Shown here: positions 26,061 through 36,942 of the stretch, one piece after another
Layout of the letters: the number at the start of each line of letters is the position of its first letter
Position numbering within the stretch: position 1 is the first letter of the stretch
DNA from: Phytoseiulus persimilis
Lineage: Eukaryota; Arthropoda; Arachnida; Mesostigmata; Phytoseiidae
DNA: 64,000 bases
Reading direction: 5' to 3'
Assembly (NCBI GenBank): GCA_037576195.1
Contig: CM075102.1
Location: 25,044,745-25,108,744 of the forward strand
Notes under the pieces: generated by a model
The model's database searches: none
Seen by the model: the letters and a program-made list of their open reading frames with translations, nothing else
What the model was told of the DNA's origin: nothing
Position numbers and translations under genes: made by a program

Positions 26061-26668
26061 GATTTGAGCACGGATCGATTTGAGCACAGCATCGATCTGA
26101 GCGCAGTTGATTTTGGCGCACTTGATTCGAGCGCAGTTGATTTGAGCGAGGTCGATCCAAGCGCAGTTGATTTTGGCGCAGTTGATTCGAGCGCAGTTGA
26201 TTTTAGCGCAGTTGATTTGAGCGCGACGAATTCATTCGCCCCGCTGTGAGTGGGGAGTGTGAGATAGAGGAGGAGGAAAATCCCCACCTATCCTTCGATT
26301 GCAGACTACTCGACCAACGAAGAAAGTACGGTTGCTCGGTGGAATATGGAGAGGAGAAACCTAACCTAACCTAACCTCATCAAAGTCATCATTCTCGAGC
26401 CAAGCTATGTTCCTTCGTCTGATTCATCGAGGGAATGTCGTCACCGAGGTATCTCATGCCGTCGTCCAAATTCTCCTCTCCATATTACCCCGAGCAACCG
26501 TACATTCTCTGTTCATCGAGTAGTCTGCAATCGGCGGAGAGGTGAGGGATTTTCCTCTTCCTACATATCATACTTTACATACACAGCAGCGTGAGTGAAT
26601 TCGTTGCGCTCAAATCAACTGCGCTCAAATCGATCCTGCGGTCAGATCGATCCGCGCTCAAATCGACT
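26061..26668. mobile_element. Foldback-like element with short tandem repeats in its arms
   Basis: The left side (26,061-26,230) is a run of imperfect 14-15 bp repeats of the type GAGCGCAGTTGATTTTG. The right side (about 26,605-26,668) has the inverted version, GCGCTCAAATCAACT-like. Inside them, arms at about 26,216-26,356 and 26,497-26,632 are inverted copies of each other, sharing for example GATTGCAGACTACTCGA and ATATGGAGAGGAGAA. No transposase. The layout recalls Drosophila FB elements, whose long inverted repeats are built from short tandem repeats. No target duplication identified. Confidence 0.65.
26358..26377 (+). repeat. (AACCT)x4 telomere-type repeat
   Basis: Four perfect AACCT units lie at the inner end of the left arm of the foldback element. 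AACCT/AGGTT is the arthropod TTAGG telomere unit. Such short interstitial runs are common in arthropod genomes and do not indicate a chromosome end here. Confidence 0.8.
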
Positions 26669-26889
26669 GACACGGAGATTGACATAACTTCATCTCTACC
26701 GCATCCCGCAGCTGTAAGCTCCCATCTTATCCGGGGCGAGATTTCCTTGCCGAGACGGTATGAATGTTCATTGCAGGCCCTGATACTCACAAACTTGAAC
26801 TTCGAGTTCGCAGCCCTCAGATCTATGGTTCTTTCATTGGCTTGGGAGACTAATGGAGTCAATTCTGCGGTTACGTACATGGGGAAAAA

Positions 26890-27380
26890 AATCTAGTACG
26901 CTCTCAGCCTTTCAGCTTCGTGGCCCCTGACTGGAGAATCTTGCCGCTTTGTTTTGGAGTGTATTTCCAAGTTTTCTGATGTACAGAGCGAATAATGACG
27001 AACTGATCGGACAACCCTGTCTTAGGCATGTGTTTATGTTCATCCACTGGGATGCACTTTAGCCCAATCTCAGTTGAACCCCGTCGTTTTCATACCGTCT
27101 TTTTATGATATTTACAAAGCCTTCTTGCATACCCAACCTAGTGTAGGCGGATATCCCTTAGAAGGCTTCTCCTCAATCTGTCGTTTGCCTCGCTGAAATT
27201 TATGAAAACGCACAGCGAAGCATCCTATCGTTGATCCACCGTTCGCTCATCATGCCGTTCGCTCCCCGATGTCCGATAGGAGAAGGGTCGATGTGTTGAA
27301 TGAAACCCACGAGGTCCCACGTTCTCTGCACAGAAAGACGGCACATCTCCGAAGGGAAGATCCTAAAAATCTGACTTCTC
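26890..27380 (-). pseudogene. LINE reverse transcriptase fragment
   Basis: The minus strand encodes, with stops and one or two frame changes, a stretch resembling 'AFIDFxKAFDxVxRxxLW', then GFVNIIKRRYENDGVQLRLG, and then LRQGCPISSSLFALYI. The last is the 'RQGCPLSPxLFxLYI' motif of non-LTR reverse transcriptases. In-frame stops show it is dead. The YxDD region and both ends are missing. Confidence 0.7.
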
Positions 27381-28559
27381 ATGAGTCACGGATGTTTTTT
27401 CGAAGGACGCGCTGATGTGTCTATATAACAGAGGGAGGGAGGACGAATCGAACATAACCTGAACGCCCAGTCAATTGGAAATTGCTGATTCGCGAGACTG
27501 TTGAAGTTTGGGGTCGGAAAAAAGAAATGAGTCGACTCCGACACGCTCTCGAATCACCCATCCTCGATCGAATTCCGGAAACCAAACAGGATAGGATGCG
27601 TCTCTCAAAGTGTTGAGGGGAGAAAGAGCGTCGAATGAGCCCCAAGCGGCTGAGTGATGGCCAACGTGATGGGAACAATCATCTTGTCAAGCGTACACTT
27701 CTTCTCGGCTCCTTGGGCAGCGGGCTCGATCAGAGGTATTGTGTTTGCCATAAAACTCCATAGATCCCCAGAAGAAAAGCCTCCGGATCTGATCCGATCA
27801 CTGGGAGTATGCTCCAACCGATCCGCCTCGAGCCAACGTCATCATCGTCACCATAATCATCATCATCATTGAAGTCGACGAAGAGCTGATCCGCAGATTG
27901 AAAACCATCCTAAACGCGATCATTCGCTCTGAGCAACTCATTGCCGAGAAATTCAAGCTTTTTGCGACGAGATTCTGAAAATCTTGGGCCTCCCGCCCAG
28001 CCTGCCAATCGGCAAGGATGCTTCGCTCGAGATTTGGGGGCCGTTGATCAGTAGTTCATGGACCGTGCTTGTCATAGGGTAACACGTATACAAACTGACA
28101 TACAGCTCAGTGGTCTTGACTTGAAAAAGCTCGAATTTCTCGGCGTCGAGTTGCTCAGAGCAATTGGCCGCGTTATGAATGGTTTCGAATCCGCGAATCA
28201 GCTCTTTGATGGTGATGATGGTGGCAACGGCTCGAGGCGCATTAGTTGGAGCATGCTTCCAGTGACCGGATCGGGAGGCTTCTTTCCTGAGGATTCATGG
28301 AGTTTTATGGCGATCACAATCTCTCTGATCGAGCGTCAGCAGTGGAGACCGAAAATCTGTCAGTAGGGGAAAAAATACCCCTGTGGCGTACCGCCAATAG
28401 GGATCGTCCATGGTTTGCACAAACACAACAGCAAATTGTGGAGGAAGGATCTGTAGATGAAGATCTGGCCGAAGTCAGCCACCTACGCGCTCTGGACAGC
28501 ATCTTGACATCAGGAGGAGACATCAAATATGATAAGTTACGTATGCAGAGATAATTTCA
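27381..28559. repeat. 130-bp inverted duplication and a dispersed repeat
   Basis: The segment at 27,724-27,853 is repeated in inverted orientation at 28,210-28,334, at roughly 75-80% identity by eye. Both contain GGCTCGAGGCG, TGGAGCAT and ATGGAGTTTTATGGC. The neighbouring minus-strand string at about 27,640-27,690, encoding MIVPITLAITQPL, recurs near 56,800-56,860 as MIVTIIFAITQPL. These look like pieces of one unidentified dispersed repeat. The plus frame 28,058-28,366 may belong to the same repeat or to the BEL/Pao gag region that follows. Confidence 0.5.
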
Positions 28560-28929
28560 GGTAAGCTTCCCGTAGACATGCAGAGAGAATTTATAGAAAA
28601 ATTCGGGGACAAAAACAGACAGAATCACACGTGCAAGTTCGAGGCGTTGCTCTCCATTCTTCGGGAGGAGCCTCGACCGCCGGGAACCTGAGTGATGCTA
28701 AAGGATTATTTTCCAGTTCAGGTAGCGAGGGTGGGGGCAACGAATGGGGAGATTTAATTCCAATTCGTAGAGTACGGGTGCCCGTTCATTCAACCGTTAT
28801 AGGGGACAAGCGCGTCCGACATCCTCTCGGTACACGGGAGCCAACAGTCAACAGCACTCGTCTCGTAACAAGAAGAGCAGCTTTCATCTGGCATCCCAGC
28901 CGTCATTCCAGCCTCACAAGACTCCCCTC

Positions 28930-29420
28930 GAGCCGAGACGGAAGTTGAGGATCGGCTGCATCTTCTGCGAAGGGGACCATCAACCGTTCAGACGCCCAGC
29001 GCAGTTGACACCTCATGAGATGAAGGACAGAGCCACGGCGGCCAAGGCATGCCTCAAATGCCTGAAACTCAACCACGAGCAAAGTACTGTGAAGAGTAGC
29101 AGTGGACCAAGGCAGCCAATCCGGCCACTTCACTCACACCATAGTGAAGAAGCTGGGCTCAAAACCAGAAACGCACATTGCCTTGGCCATATCGACGGCC
29201 GGGGGACGCGTTGGGAACATTCACAACTACGGAGTTCACAACGTAACCCTATGCAGTCGCTTCGATCAGTCGAAAGAAGTACAGTTGAAAGCGATAGAGC
29301 TGAAGTGCCTATCGAGAGCAAGATTCCCATTCCCGGAGGAAGATTTTGGCTTGAGCGCGATCGCCGACCGCGTTCCAGGAGGCGAATGGTAAATTGTGGA
29401 TATTTCGATAGGGTCGGAAA
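28930..29420 (+). pseudogene. BEL/Pao gag zinc knuckles and protease-like region
   Basis: Near 28,950 the frame encodes CIFCEGDH and, about 25 residues on, CLKCLKLNH, the paired CCHC-like knuckles of Pao gag. After a frame change, 29,102-29,392 encodes a region resembling the retropepsin-like part of Pao pol (start HTIVKKLGSK). A stop follows, and a further piece in another frame reads VDISIGSENLTEIAFGEEN. Broken by frameshifts. Confidence 0.65.
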
Positions 29421-30019
29421 ACCTGACGGAAATCGCATTCGGGGAAGAGAATACTCGGCTGCTTTATTTCTGTGACTTCTCTGCACCGTGGCACTCGACA
29501 CACTGCCCGTGCCCTCTACGTGCCACTGACATCCTCTCTCGTGCACGTCCACTCCCTCCCAAACATACCGATACTCTCGTATCTCCCTATACTTCGACCA
29601 CTGCTACCCACCATAAATGTCCTCATTCACCTATATCGATTCTAAGACTGAGTACCCGATTGGCTAGACAATACAGAAAAGTATATTTATTACAAATAAT
29701 CGTGTTCGACTATGCCCTGCGCGCGTTTCCGTCTTCCGTCTCTTCCATCCTACTCCCAGCAGATACTCACGAAACCTTTCGCAGTGTCGTTTCTCGTGTC
29801 CTCGTTCGCTGCACCAAAAACACTGTATGGACGCCTTCGCGGGACACTGCCGTCACAAGTGTCTCACCTGGTCGCAATGGTGGCAGTTCTTCGTCTGCAC
29901 CGCGCAGACGAAGCAGACGACTATTCGGCCGGTCTGTCGGTTACCGCGGTGCAACTCCAAATTCGCCGGCGGCAACGAAATCCTGCGGTTTCGAGATCAT
30001 TCAAACTATGCGCCAACAC

Positions 30020-31060
30020 GAGTCTCCGTCAGACGGAGATCCACCACCGCTTAATCAAGAAAACGAGGATACAACAATAGCCGAGAAGAGAGCTCAGACA
30101 ATGGAAAACATCAAGTTTCTGTGGCAGTCGGAGGAGGTGGGCTCCGAGGACGAATCCCGAGAACTCAAGGAAGAGGAAGACGAGTTGAACAGGGCTCTGG
30201 TGGAGAGCTTCAAAAGGACCACGAAACGTGACACAGCAGGCTACATGCTTCGACTCCAGCTCAAAGTCAGAGTTCTTCTACTGGACGACAACCACAACTT
30301 GTCCTTGTCGCGTCTTCACTCGCTGCTAGAGAAGCTCAAGAAAGACCCAGTTAAGCTCCGGGCGCTCGACGCTGAGATGAAGAAGTACTTCGAGGACTGC
30401 TCCATAGAGTTGGCTAAAAGAAGCTGGAGAATAAACTCGCACAATATCTTCCAGTACAGGTGGTCTTCAAGGCAAATCCAAGCGCGCCCTCACAGCTGAA
30501 AACGAGTGTTCTTGAAGACGCGAGCGCAAGACACTCGAACGAACCGTGGCTGAACGTGGACCTCCTCTACTGCCATCTATATTGAAAGTCGTCATGAAAT
30601 TCAGGCAATACAAGTACGCGATAACCGCGGATTTTGAGGAGGCATTCAATCAATTCAAGATAGCCGAAGACGATCGTACGTTACCACGTATTCCTTGGCC
30701 CATGGGCATTCCGGACAATCCCAAGGCGAGCATCAAGGAATTCTGGACGAACCGTTTGGACTTTGGCCTGATCTGCAGCCCGTTTCTTCACTCTCAAGGT
30801 CCCAGGCTCCACCTGGAGAGCCCAGAGAGTCGATACCCGAGGCAAAGAGGATTCATCAAAGAGATAGCGAATGCCATTTACATGGATGGCGTATGCTTCG
30901 GAGACGGGACTTTCCAGAGGCAAAGCGTCGATGTAATCCAGAATGGACACTACCCGCAGAAATGGTCGGCGAGCGACGAGTCATTGGGCGATTCCATCAA
31001 ATCTCCCCGAGTCCTAGACACAGCAGTCTCCACGGGCCAAGTTAACGGCAAGTTCTAAGG
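30020..31060 (+). pseudogene. BEL/Pao reverse transcriptase, inactive
   Basis: The first part (ending 30,499) carries FLWQSEEVGSE and RDTAGYMLRLQLK followed by LSRLHSLLEKLKKDP, the conserved lead-in to Pao reverse transcriptase. A second frame (30,546-31,058) has KYAITADFEEAFNQFKIAE with the first catalytic Asp, then RLDFGLICSPF. The position of the YxDD box reads YMDG, so the last catalytic Asp has become Gly. The two halves are out of frame with each other. Confidence 0.8.
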
Positions 31061-31079
31061 GATACTGTGCAATCAACTC

Positions 31080-31770
31080 ACGGAAAAGCTCTGAGCGCGG
31101 GTACTCCGTCGAAGAGAAAACTCCTCCGGGGTCTGGCTCAAGTGTATGATCCGTTCAATATCTTGGCGCCGACGATAATCCGAGCCACGATAAACCTTCA
31201 ACGGCTCTTTAAGAGCAAGTATTCTGAGACATCGAGCTGGAGGAGACGCTCAGGTTACAATACAACTGTTTCGTCGAACTTCTGGAGGGAATCAAAGACG
31301 TTTCGATCCGAAGGAACATGTGTCGGTCAAATTCAGAGGATGTGCGTCGAGAGATACACATTTTCAGCGACGCAAGTCTCTAGGCTCACGGATGTGTAGC
31401 CTACATTCGGGAAGTATATCAAAATGAGGAGCCGGAGATCAATTCCATCATCGCTAAAGCTAAGGTCGCCTCAGTCAAACCGATGTACATTTTTCGCCTG
31501 GAACTCCTGGGAGCGCTCTAAGCGGCGACACTGCTGGACACTCTCAAGAAGAGTTTGGGCTTTGAAATCCACTCTCAGCATCTCTACAACGACAACTCCA
31601 GCGTTCTGGCCTGGGTAAATTCCCAGCCAGAAAAATGGGAGGCCCACGTCGCCGACCGGATACGCCGAATCCACACGCTCACGGGAAATGCAAGCTGGAG
31701 TTTTGTTTAGTCGGATTTCAACAGCGCCGACATCGCCTCCAGGGAGATGACACCTCGACGTCAGAGAAAC
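31080..31770 (+). pseudogene. BEL/Pao thumb and RNase H region
   Basis: The frame 31,067-31,399 carries GLAQVYDPFNILAPTII, the Pao 'LSQVFDPLGLLAP' motif. Further on another frame encodes FRLELLGAL, an in-frame TAA, then LLDTLKKSLG and YNDNSSVLAWVNSQPEKW, then a degraded 'NxADIASR' motif. These are RNase H landmarks of the family. At least two stops and a frame change break it. Confidence 0.75.
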
Positions 31771-32059
31771 AAAAACTTTGGCTGAGAGGGCCCCAGTGGC
31801 TCTCGCTGAAACAACTCTCCGGCTTGGCCTCGGATGTCTCCAAAACACCAAGCCGTCATTCGTTCAGGCGGTTCGCTTCTGGGCGTTCTGGCTTCGCTCT
31901 AAAGCAAAAGTAGGGAAATTTAGATCAGGATTGAGGTCACAACAGCGAGATGAACATTGCCCATCGATGCACATTGGTGGTCGTCGCAAGGATCGATCTA
32001 TTTCGTCTCATCCAAAGAACGTATTTCTCGGGGGAGGTTAAATCAAACTGCGAGAAGCT

Positions 32060-32390
32060 AAAAAAAATCGAGCATATTGTACCAATATAACCCATTCGTA
32101 GACAAAGAAGGCCTTATAAGATGTCGATGCCGGCTCAAACGTTCGAGGGTTTTGACAGACAATCGGAAATTCCCGAGCGTCCCGCCGTTCAGATACAAGA
32201 AGGACACGGGGGAAATTGCCAAAAGCTACATACTGCTATTCGTTTCTGCGGTCACTCGGGCAGTCCACATGGAGTTCACCACAGGTCTTTCCACGGCAGT
32301 AAAGCTGGGCGCGCCACAGAGGTTTGTCAACAGATTTCCGTCGGTCAGAACGAGTGGAGTTCGGATTTAAGAATTCTGGGGGGGAAGGGG
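32060..32390 (+). pseudogene. BEL/Pao integrase, N-terminal part
   Basis: The frame 32,077-32,370 encodes NPFVDKEGLIRCRCRLKRS, typical of the region before the Pao integrase, and then YILLFVSAVTRAVHMEF, the first catalytic segment. In the family the Asp lies just after this point; the frame then ends. The rest of integrase and any env or LTR were not found. Confidence 0.7.
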
Positions 32391-32805
32391 GGATTGCGCA
32401 CTCGGAACCACGAATCACAGGCTCTGACGTCAGCGCGGCTTCTCCCGCTGACGTCACCTTCTGAAGACCCTGGAGCCTTCCGGCAGCTGAGATCTGGTCA
32501 GTTAGACTCCTCCAAATGTTGGGAGTTGGGGAAAGTTGCAATGGGACCGGATCGGCGAAGATCTGAAATTCTTTCACCATACCCACCAAACAAGCTATTA
32601 CGAGTGACCATCTGTGAATGAATTTGGCAATTTTTTTTTTTGAAGACTCTGATTCGGGTGACCTTAGCTTCAGCGAAAATTGCGAGAAATAGTTTCGAGC
32701 GCGAATCGCCCACGATTTGGCGTCTCCAGAAGCCATCGAAAAGTCGCCTATGGCTGCTCTCCGCCACAGAACGGAATCTTGGAGTTCTTCGAGAAGAGGT
32801 TTTCT

Positions 32806-33419
32806 GCGCTGGACATTGGGGCGCAGGACGTTTTGGCGCAGGACATTTTGGCGCAGATTCAGATGGAGCTCCCATGACCCATGAGTCATTCGGCAGAGCT
32901 TCCATCTATACCCTTTAGTTTCCGTTGCCACATGCTTTGGAAATTTCGCTCGAAACGCCCACACCTATAGTTGATGGGTTCCAAATATTCAGGTGTTGTC
33001 GGCGCAGAATCGGCTCCAAACTTTCATTTTTTTGCAGATTGCATTGAAGCATGACCCGCCGGTGTGTCTATCAACGTACACTGAGAGAACAGTGTGGGAC
33101 TCGGTCGGGAGGAGTTCTTCAACCGAATTCCAAGGTCCTTGAATTATGCGTCACAATTTTCGCTCGTGGTTGAAACAGTTCATGGAAGGTATCGAACCAC
33201 TTTGAAAGATCCCGGTGTCAGTGCTCTCCATGAGGGTCGATAAGATGTGGACAGCTTTCGGGCGATCACCAATGATAGTGGGCTGTGGGACTACGAGTCC
33301 GTCCCAGATAGATGCTCAATCTTAATTCGCGTTAGAACATCCTGCGCCGAAACGTCGTACGCCAAAATGTCCGTTGCGCCCAAATGTTCGCACCGAAATG
33401 TCCAGCGCCAAAATGTCCC
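32806..33419. mobile_element. Second foldback-like element, GGCGCAGGACATTTT repeats
   Basis: The left end (32,806-32,856) has three to four tandem copies of a 15-bp unit close to GGCGCAGGACATTTT. The right end (33,339-33,419) has five or so inverted, more diverged copies (AAAATGTCC-GCGCC). The interior of about 480 bp is non-coding. The insertion splits remnant A', as comparison with the uninterrupted B' and D' shows. No target duplication could be fixed. Confidence 0.6.
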
Positions 33420-33484
33420 AAAGCGCTTCGGGTCGTCTGTAATCAGCGCCGAGGCATTCGGCTGGTACTTCCTCAAGGCGGTAC

Positions 33485-34775
33485 CTGACTCAAATCGCAA
33501 AACTCACCGGTGCTGCACTAAAAGGAGTTTGGCTATGACCATTGGGGAGGGCACCCGCGATTATACCCCCAGAAAAAAAAAGAATTCTCGCTTTCGTTCG
33601 ACAGCCTTTGCGTTGGATGAACGGGGTCTTCAGTCGCAGTGCATTCGACGGTGTTCACTGACCACAACGACTGACAAGAGCCTCCTCGAAATGAAGAGAT
33701 TCTCCTGGGGTTTGTAGGCGAATGAAGAATCAATGATGATCTCTATGAACATCAGCTGGAATCCGAGGATCGCCAGCGAGCCGAAATGTTATGCACCGTT
33801 CGGATCAATGGCGAAGAATCGTGGGTTCAGGCGAAACCGGTCCAGGTAAAATCACTCCTACGATTCCCGCGGAATGAGTGGCGATGTGTAGGCGAGGGGA
33901 GGGGGTAAGTGCGTAGGTATCTGGAATCTGGATAAAATCTTGGGGGAACTTTTCACGGAGTCGAGATTCCAAGTCACGGGAAGAAATCACGGTTTATCCC
34001 ACAAGATCCGATTTTGAGGTCGGCGAGTCAGTGACTCGAGCGAAATAATACGGAGTCCGATACTTACGCATCAACCCCTGACCATGCTCTAATTATCATA
34101 GAATCGGTCGCGGACTTCTCCCAGGAACCGGTTTTGGAGATTAGCCGGGATGCGATTTCAACGAACTGAAAATAAAGCAGTCAAAGTTTCCCGAATAAGA
34201 GTTTCGAACGGAACTTCCGGAGTTGATCAAGTTTTCCTTCTAGCGCTACAATCATCATTACGGGATGAGTGAACTTGGTGTATGTCGGTCTGGCGGCCTC
34301 CACGCGAGCAGCCTGTTATCCAAGGCTGGGAAACCAAGCACACTACGATCAACCAAAAGGTCCGCGAGAACAGCACACTCGCGCGCTCCGAACGCTTGGC
34401 TCGGCCGTGACCAAATGTAAATGGTGACTCAAAGTGGAAGGCTCTAAAACTCGGAGTGATTTCCGTCTCTTGAGGCTTGATTCGGTCGTGGAAGGCTACG
34501 TTTCTTCTAGAGTGGACTGTGCAACGCCCCGGGTCGCTGAGTTCGTTCTCTATCGCAGACCGACGTCAGCAACAGGAGTTTACAGCGTTTAGACGTCTGG
34601 AGTTCGGAAGTGACCATAAGGCCATCTTGAAAAACGCGTTCCTGCGCTGCTCAATCGATTCCAAATTTTCGCGTGTGGATTCTCAAAGGTCTCCCCCGCC
34701 GAGATATGTACAGAACGGAAATCGGTGGGGTTTACGGAAGTATCGATTTTTCCGGTAAGGTATCCCCTTGAGCTC
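33485..34775. other. Insertion-like segment inside remnant A'
   Basis: B' and D' lack this roughly 1.3-kb segment, so it is either an insertion in A' or sequence lost from the others. No open frame with a domain, no clear terminal repeats and no target duplication were seen. Confidence 0.4.
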
Positions 34776-35842
34776 ATACTTTCTCGAAATAGGCGTCGTG
34801 CACTCTTTTCGTTGCAGGTTGCTAGACCTGGACATGCCGTGAATGCTTTTCGGTTGATCAACAAGTTGAGAAAATATGCGGAACGGGTGACCGCTGTGAG
34901 AGGTTTACAGCGCCGTGTTTCGCGAAGTTCCTTCAGCTTCTCGACGAGTTTCGAGGCTTCCGGGGAGAGGCCGGAAGGGGTGACAAATGAAGAATTGCTA
35001 GATTCTAACTCTCGGCATTCCGATTGCTTCCGGGAGGATATCATTTCGCCCAAGTTGAAGTTCCTGCTCTGCTGAAATTTCCCTCATTGACCACGGTGTT
35101 GTGGAGGACGTCGACGAAGCTCTCTCAGAATCCGATCACATAGTCGATGAATTTGAGTCGAAAAACTCCAGAAGTGGAGCCATCGAATTGAACACATACT
35201 CCGGATTTTCCCGCTGCAAAAAATGCTTCAGCTACCTCCCAGTTATGAGAAACCGCATCCCTGAGCAACCATGAGGGGAAATTCGAGAGATTGGTAGCTC
35301 AGAGTAGTGAGCACTCGAAACCAGCTCGTTTCGGTGACAACAGGCGTTTCCGTCCTTCATGCAGGAACTCATGGAGCATGGAGGACCGCCGTTATTCCCG
35401 AGAGTGGGGTGCATGGAAGAAACAACGGAGACTCAATAAAAACCATAGAAATCGAGTATGACTCAACGGAAGCAAGAAGTGAAAAAGAAGCCCACCCTCC
35501 CCGGAGGAAACTTGGCTATTGGTTACGGTTTCTTCATACGCTTTGCGGGGTCATCATGGAGAGCGATCTGAAGATGGAGCGGTTCGTATGAAAATTCGGT
35601 GGGACACGTTGCGGTCAGCTATATATTTGTGACTCTTAACCTCCCAAATCCGTAACGTCCTGAACCACATCATCTTCACGACATACATGGACCCTGAAGT
35701 ACACTCCCATCACATTTGAGTTCATGGACGTTCTCCTGTCGGAAGAAGGATCTCCTCTCCGCGAGCGAGGGAATTCGAGAATGTTCATTTGAGTGTATGC
35801 ATGACTTGAATAGGGCTCGAAAGCGCGCTGAGAGTTCAACCA

Positions 35843-36773
35843 TCAGAAAAGTTTACAACGTTTCTTTGCTGCGGCCAAACGCTTCTCCATTTCCTCCCTG
35901 GATTTCTTGGCCTTCTTCTCCATTTCAGTTTTCTCCTCCCTTGCGGTCCGCAATTCGCGTTCCAGATTAGTGCTTGAGACTTGAATGTCATTGATTTGCC
36001 TCGTCAACTCTCGTTGCTTGTCCTGAAGCGCACTTACCTTCTGCGCATCTTCCATGTACAGCTCTATCTCTTCGTTTGCATGCTTCAATCCAGTCCGGAG
36101 CTCACGAGTTTCACGGTTGAGGTCTTGGATCCTGTCTTCGAGGTGATCCGTAAAATCGCATCTTCACCACCTAACTTCAACGATTTATTGAACTGGGTGA
36201 GAACGTCATTGAGAACGTCGTCGTGAATTTTTTGAAACTCAGCTGGGGATCGTGGATTATCCGTGATAAGGGCTGTAACTCGTGACTGATACATATCGAA
36301 AGTGCTGTTGACAGCTGCGGAGTTCGTAGCCTCTACAGTTGCCTCGTACAATGTTTTCGGGCTCGGCATCTCGTCACTGCTTAATGCACGTACATAAAGT
36401 TCCATGTGAACGAGGAAGTCGTGACCAGTGAGTTCTTTCCCGTGCACTGTTTTCGGTTTGATGTTGCTCGGCCGAAAGATGTCTTCGATGAAAGATTTCA
36501 TGAGCTGCACGAAACCTAGCTCAATGTCTGTGAGAAAAGCTGACGTCAGCCATCACCACGAGCTGTGAGCAATCGGGCACTCCCGGACTCGAAACTACGA
36601 GGATTTATGTAAAGAACATCTCCATACCCGAAAGTTTTCCTTTGAAGTCATTTGAAGTGGCCACTTTTCCCCCTGGATGGGACATCAGGAAGCATTTCGT
36701 TGATTCGAAGCAATTCCTGATACTATTGCGCATTGCTCCCAATTCTCCCTTCAGCCCAGTTTTCCCGAGTTCC
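35843..36773 (-). pseudogene. Atlastin/GBP-like GTPase copy A, 3' half only
   Basis: Only exons 4 and 5 remain: exon 4 at 36,628-36,773 (146 nt, same length as in the intact copies, encoding CFLMSHPGGKV) and exon 5 at about 35,843-36,537. Exons 1-3, with every GTP-binding motif, are missing; the leader sequence (36,850-36,942) joins directly to the end of intron 3. In exon 5 an internal deletion after GGEDAIL throws the middle domain and coiled coil into different frames (stop at 36,085). The last frame still ends AAAKKRCKLF, a CaaX-type motif. The coiled coil is closest to copy D. It is a pseudogene, or at most a source of short truncated proteins. Confidence 0.85.
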
Positions 36774-36849
36774 CTGGAAATTTTTGTCGTGAATATGTTT
36801 CCCGGGACAACAGAAAGATTCCATCGAGGTCGAGTGGAGAGTGTTGTCT

Positions 36850-36942
36850 CCGATAATTCCGAGAACGCCCCTCCGACGAGCACGTCAGGAGAGTAGTCTC
36901 CCGCCGTCGAGAGGAAGACAACAAAGAGAGTGAGATGTACGG
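36850..36942 (-). promoter_or_regulatory. GTPase-family leader sequence, copy A
   Basis: This stretch aligns with the leader upstream of the start codons of copies B (about 48,340-48,430), C and D: GATAATTCCGAGAAC against GATTCTTCCAAGAAC, and CGCCGTCGAGAG against CGCCGTCGAGAG. It is cut by the hAT1 insertion at 36,943. In the intact genes it is 5' leader or promoter sequence. Confidence 0.55.

Larger units (their letters stand above)
28560..32390 (+). mobile_element. Degenerate BEL/Pao LTR retrotransposon
   Basis: Plus-strand segments occur in BEL/Pao order: gag zinc knuckles, aspartic protease-like region, the leader of the pol domain, reverse transcriptase, RNase H, integrase. The reading frame is lost repeatedly, and a stretch at about 29,480-30,010 has no match to the family. 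I could not identify the two LTRs or a target duplication, so the outer limits are approximate. Clearly inactive. Confidence 0.85.
32700..35420 (-). pseudogene. Old atlastin/GBP-like remnant A'
   Basis: Scattered minus-strand blocks match the other remnants. A block at about 33,430-33,480 encodes KYQPNASALITDD, matching the MYQSRVSALVMED of the intact copies. A block at 32,720-32,800 matches remnant D' near 59,390, and 34,590-35,420 matches 45,080-45,650 and 59,640-60,100. It is split by a foldback element (32,806-33,419) and by about 1.3 kb of unrelated sequence (about 33,485-34,775). It has many frame breaks and no GTPase motifs. It lies downstream of copy A in the direction of transcription, the same place B' and D' occupy relative to B and D. 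Confidence 0.6.

Noticed and set aside
26033..26287. Repetitive minus ORF rich in 'ALKSTALESTA'
   Set aside because: The repetition comes from the 14-15 bp foldback repeats. The opposite strand gives an equally open Ser-Ala-Val-Asp frame, so neither is likely to be protein.
26358..26377. AACCT repeats as a chromosome end
   Set aside because: Only four units, in the loop of an inverted repeat, with ordinary sequence on both sides.
32236..32964. Minus ORF of 242 codons
   Set aside because: It runs through the antisense of BEL/Pao integrase, a GTPase remnant and foldback repeats. A mosaic of unrelated pieces is not a gene.
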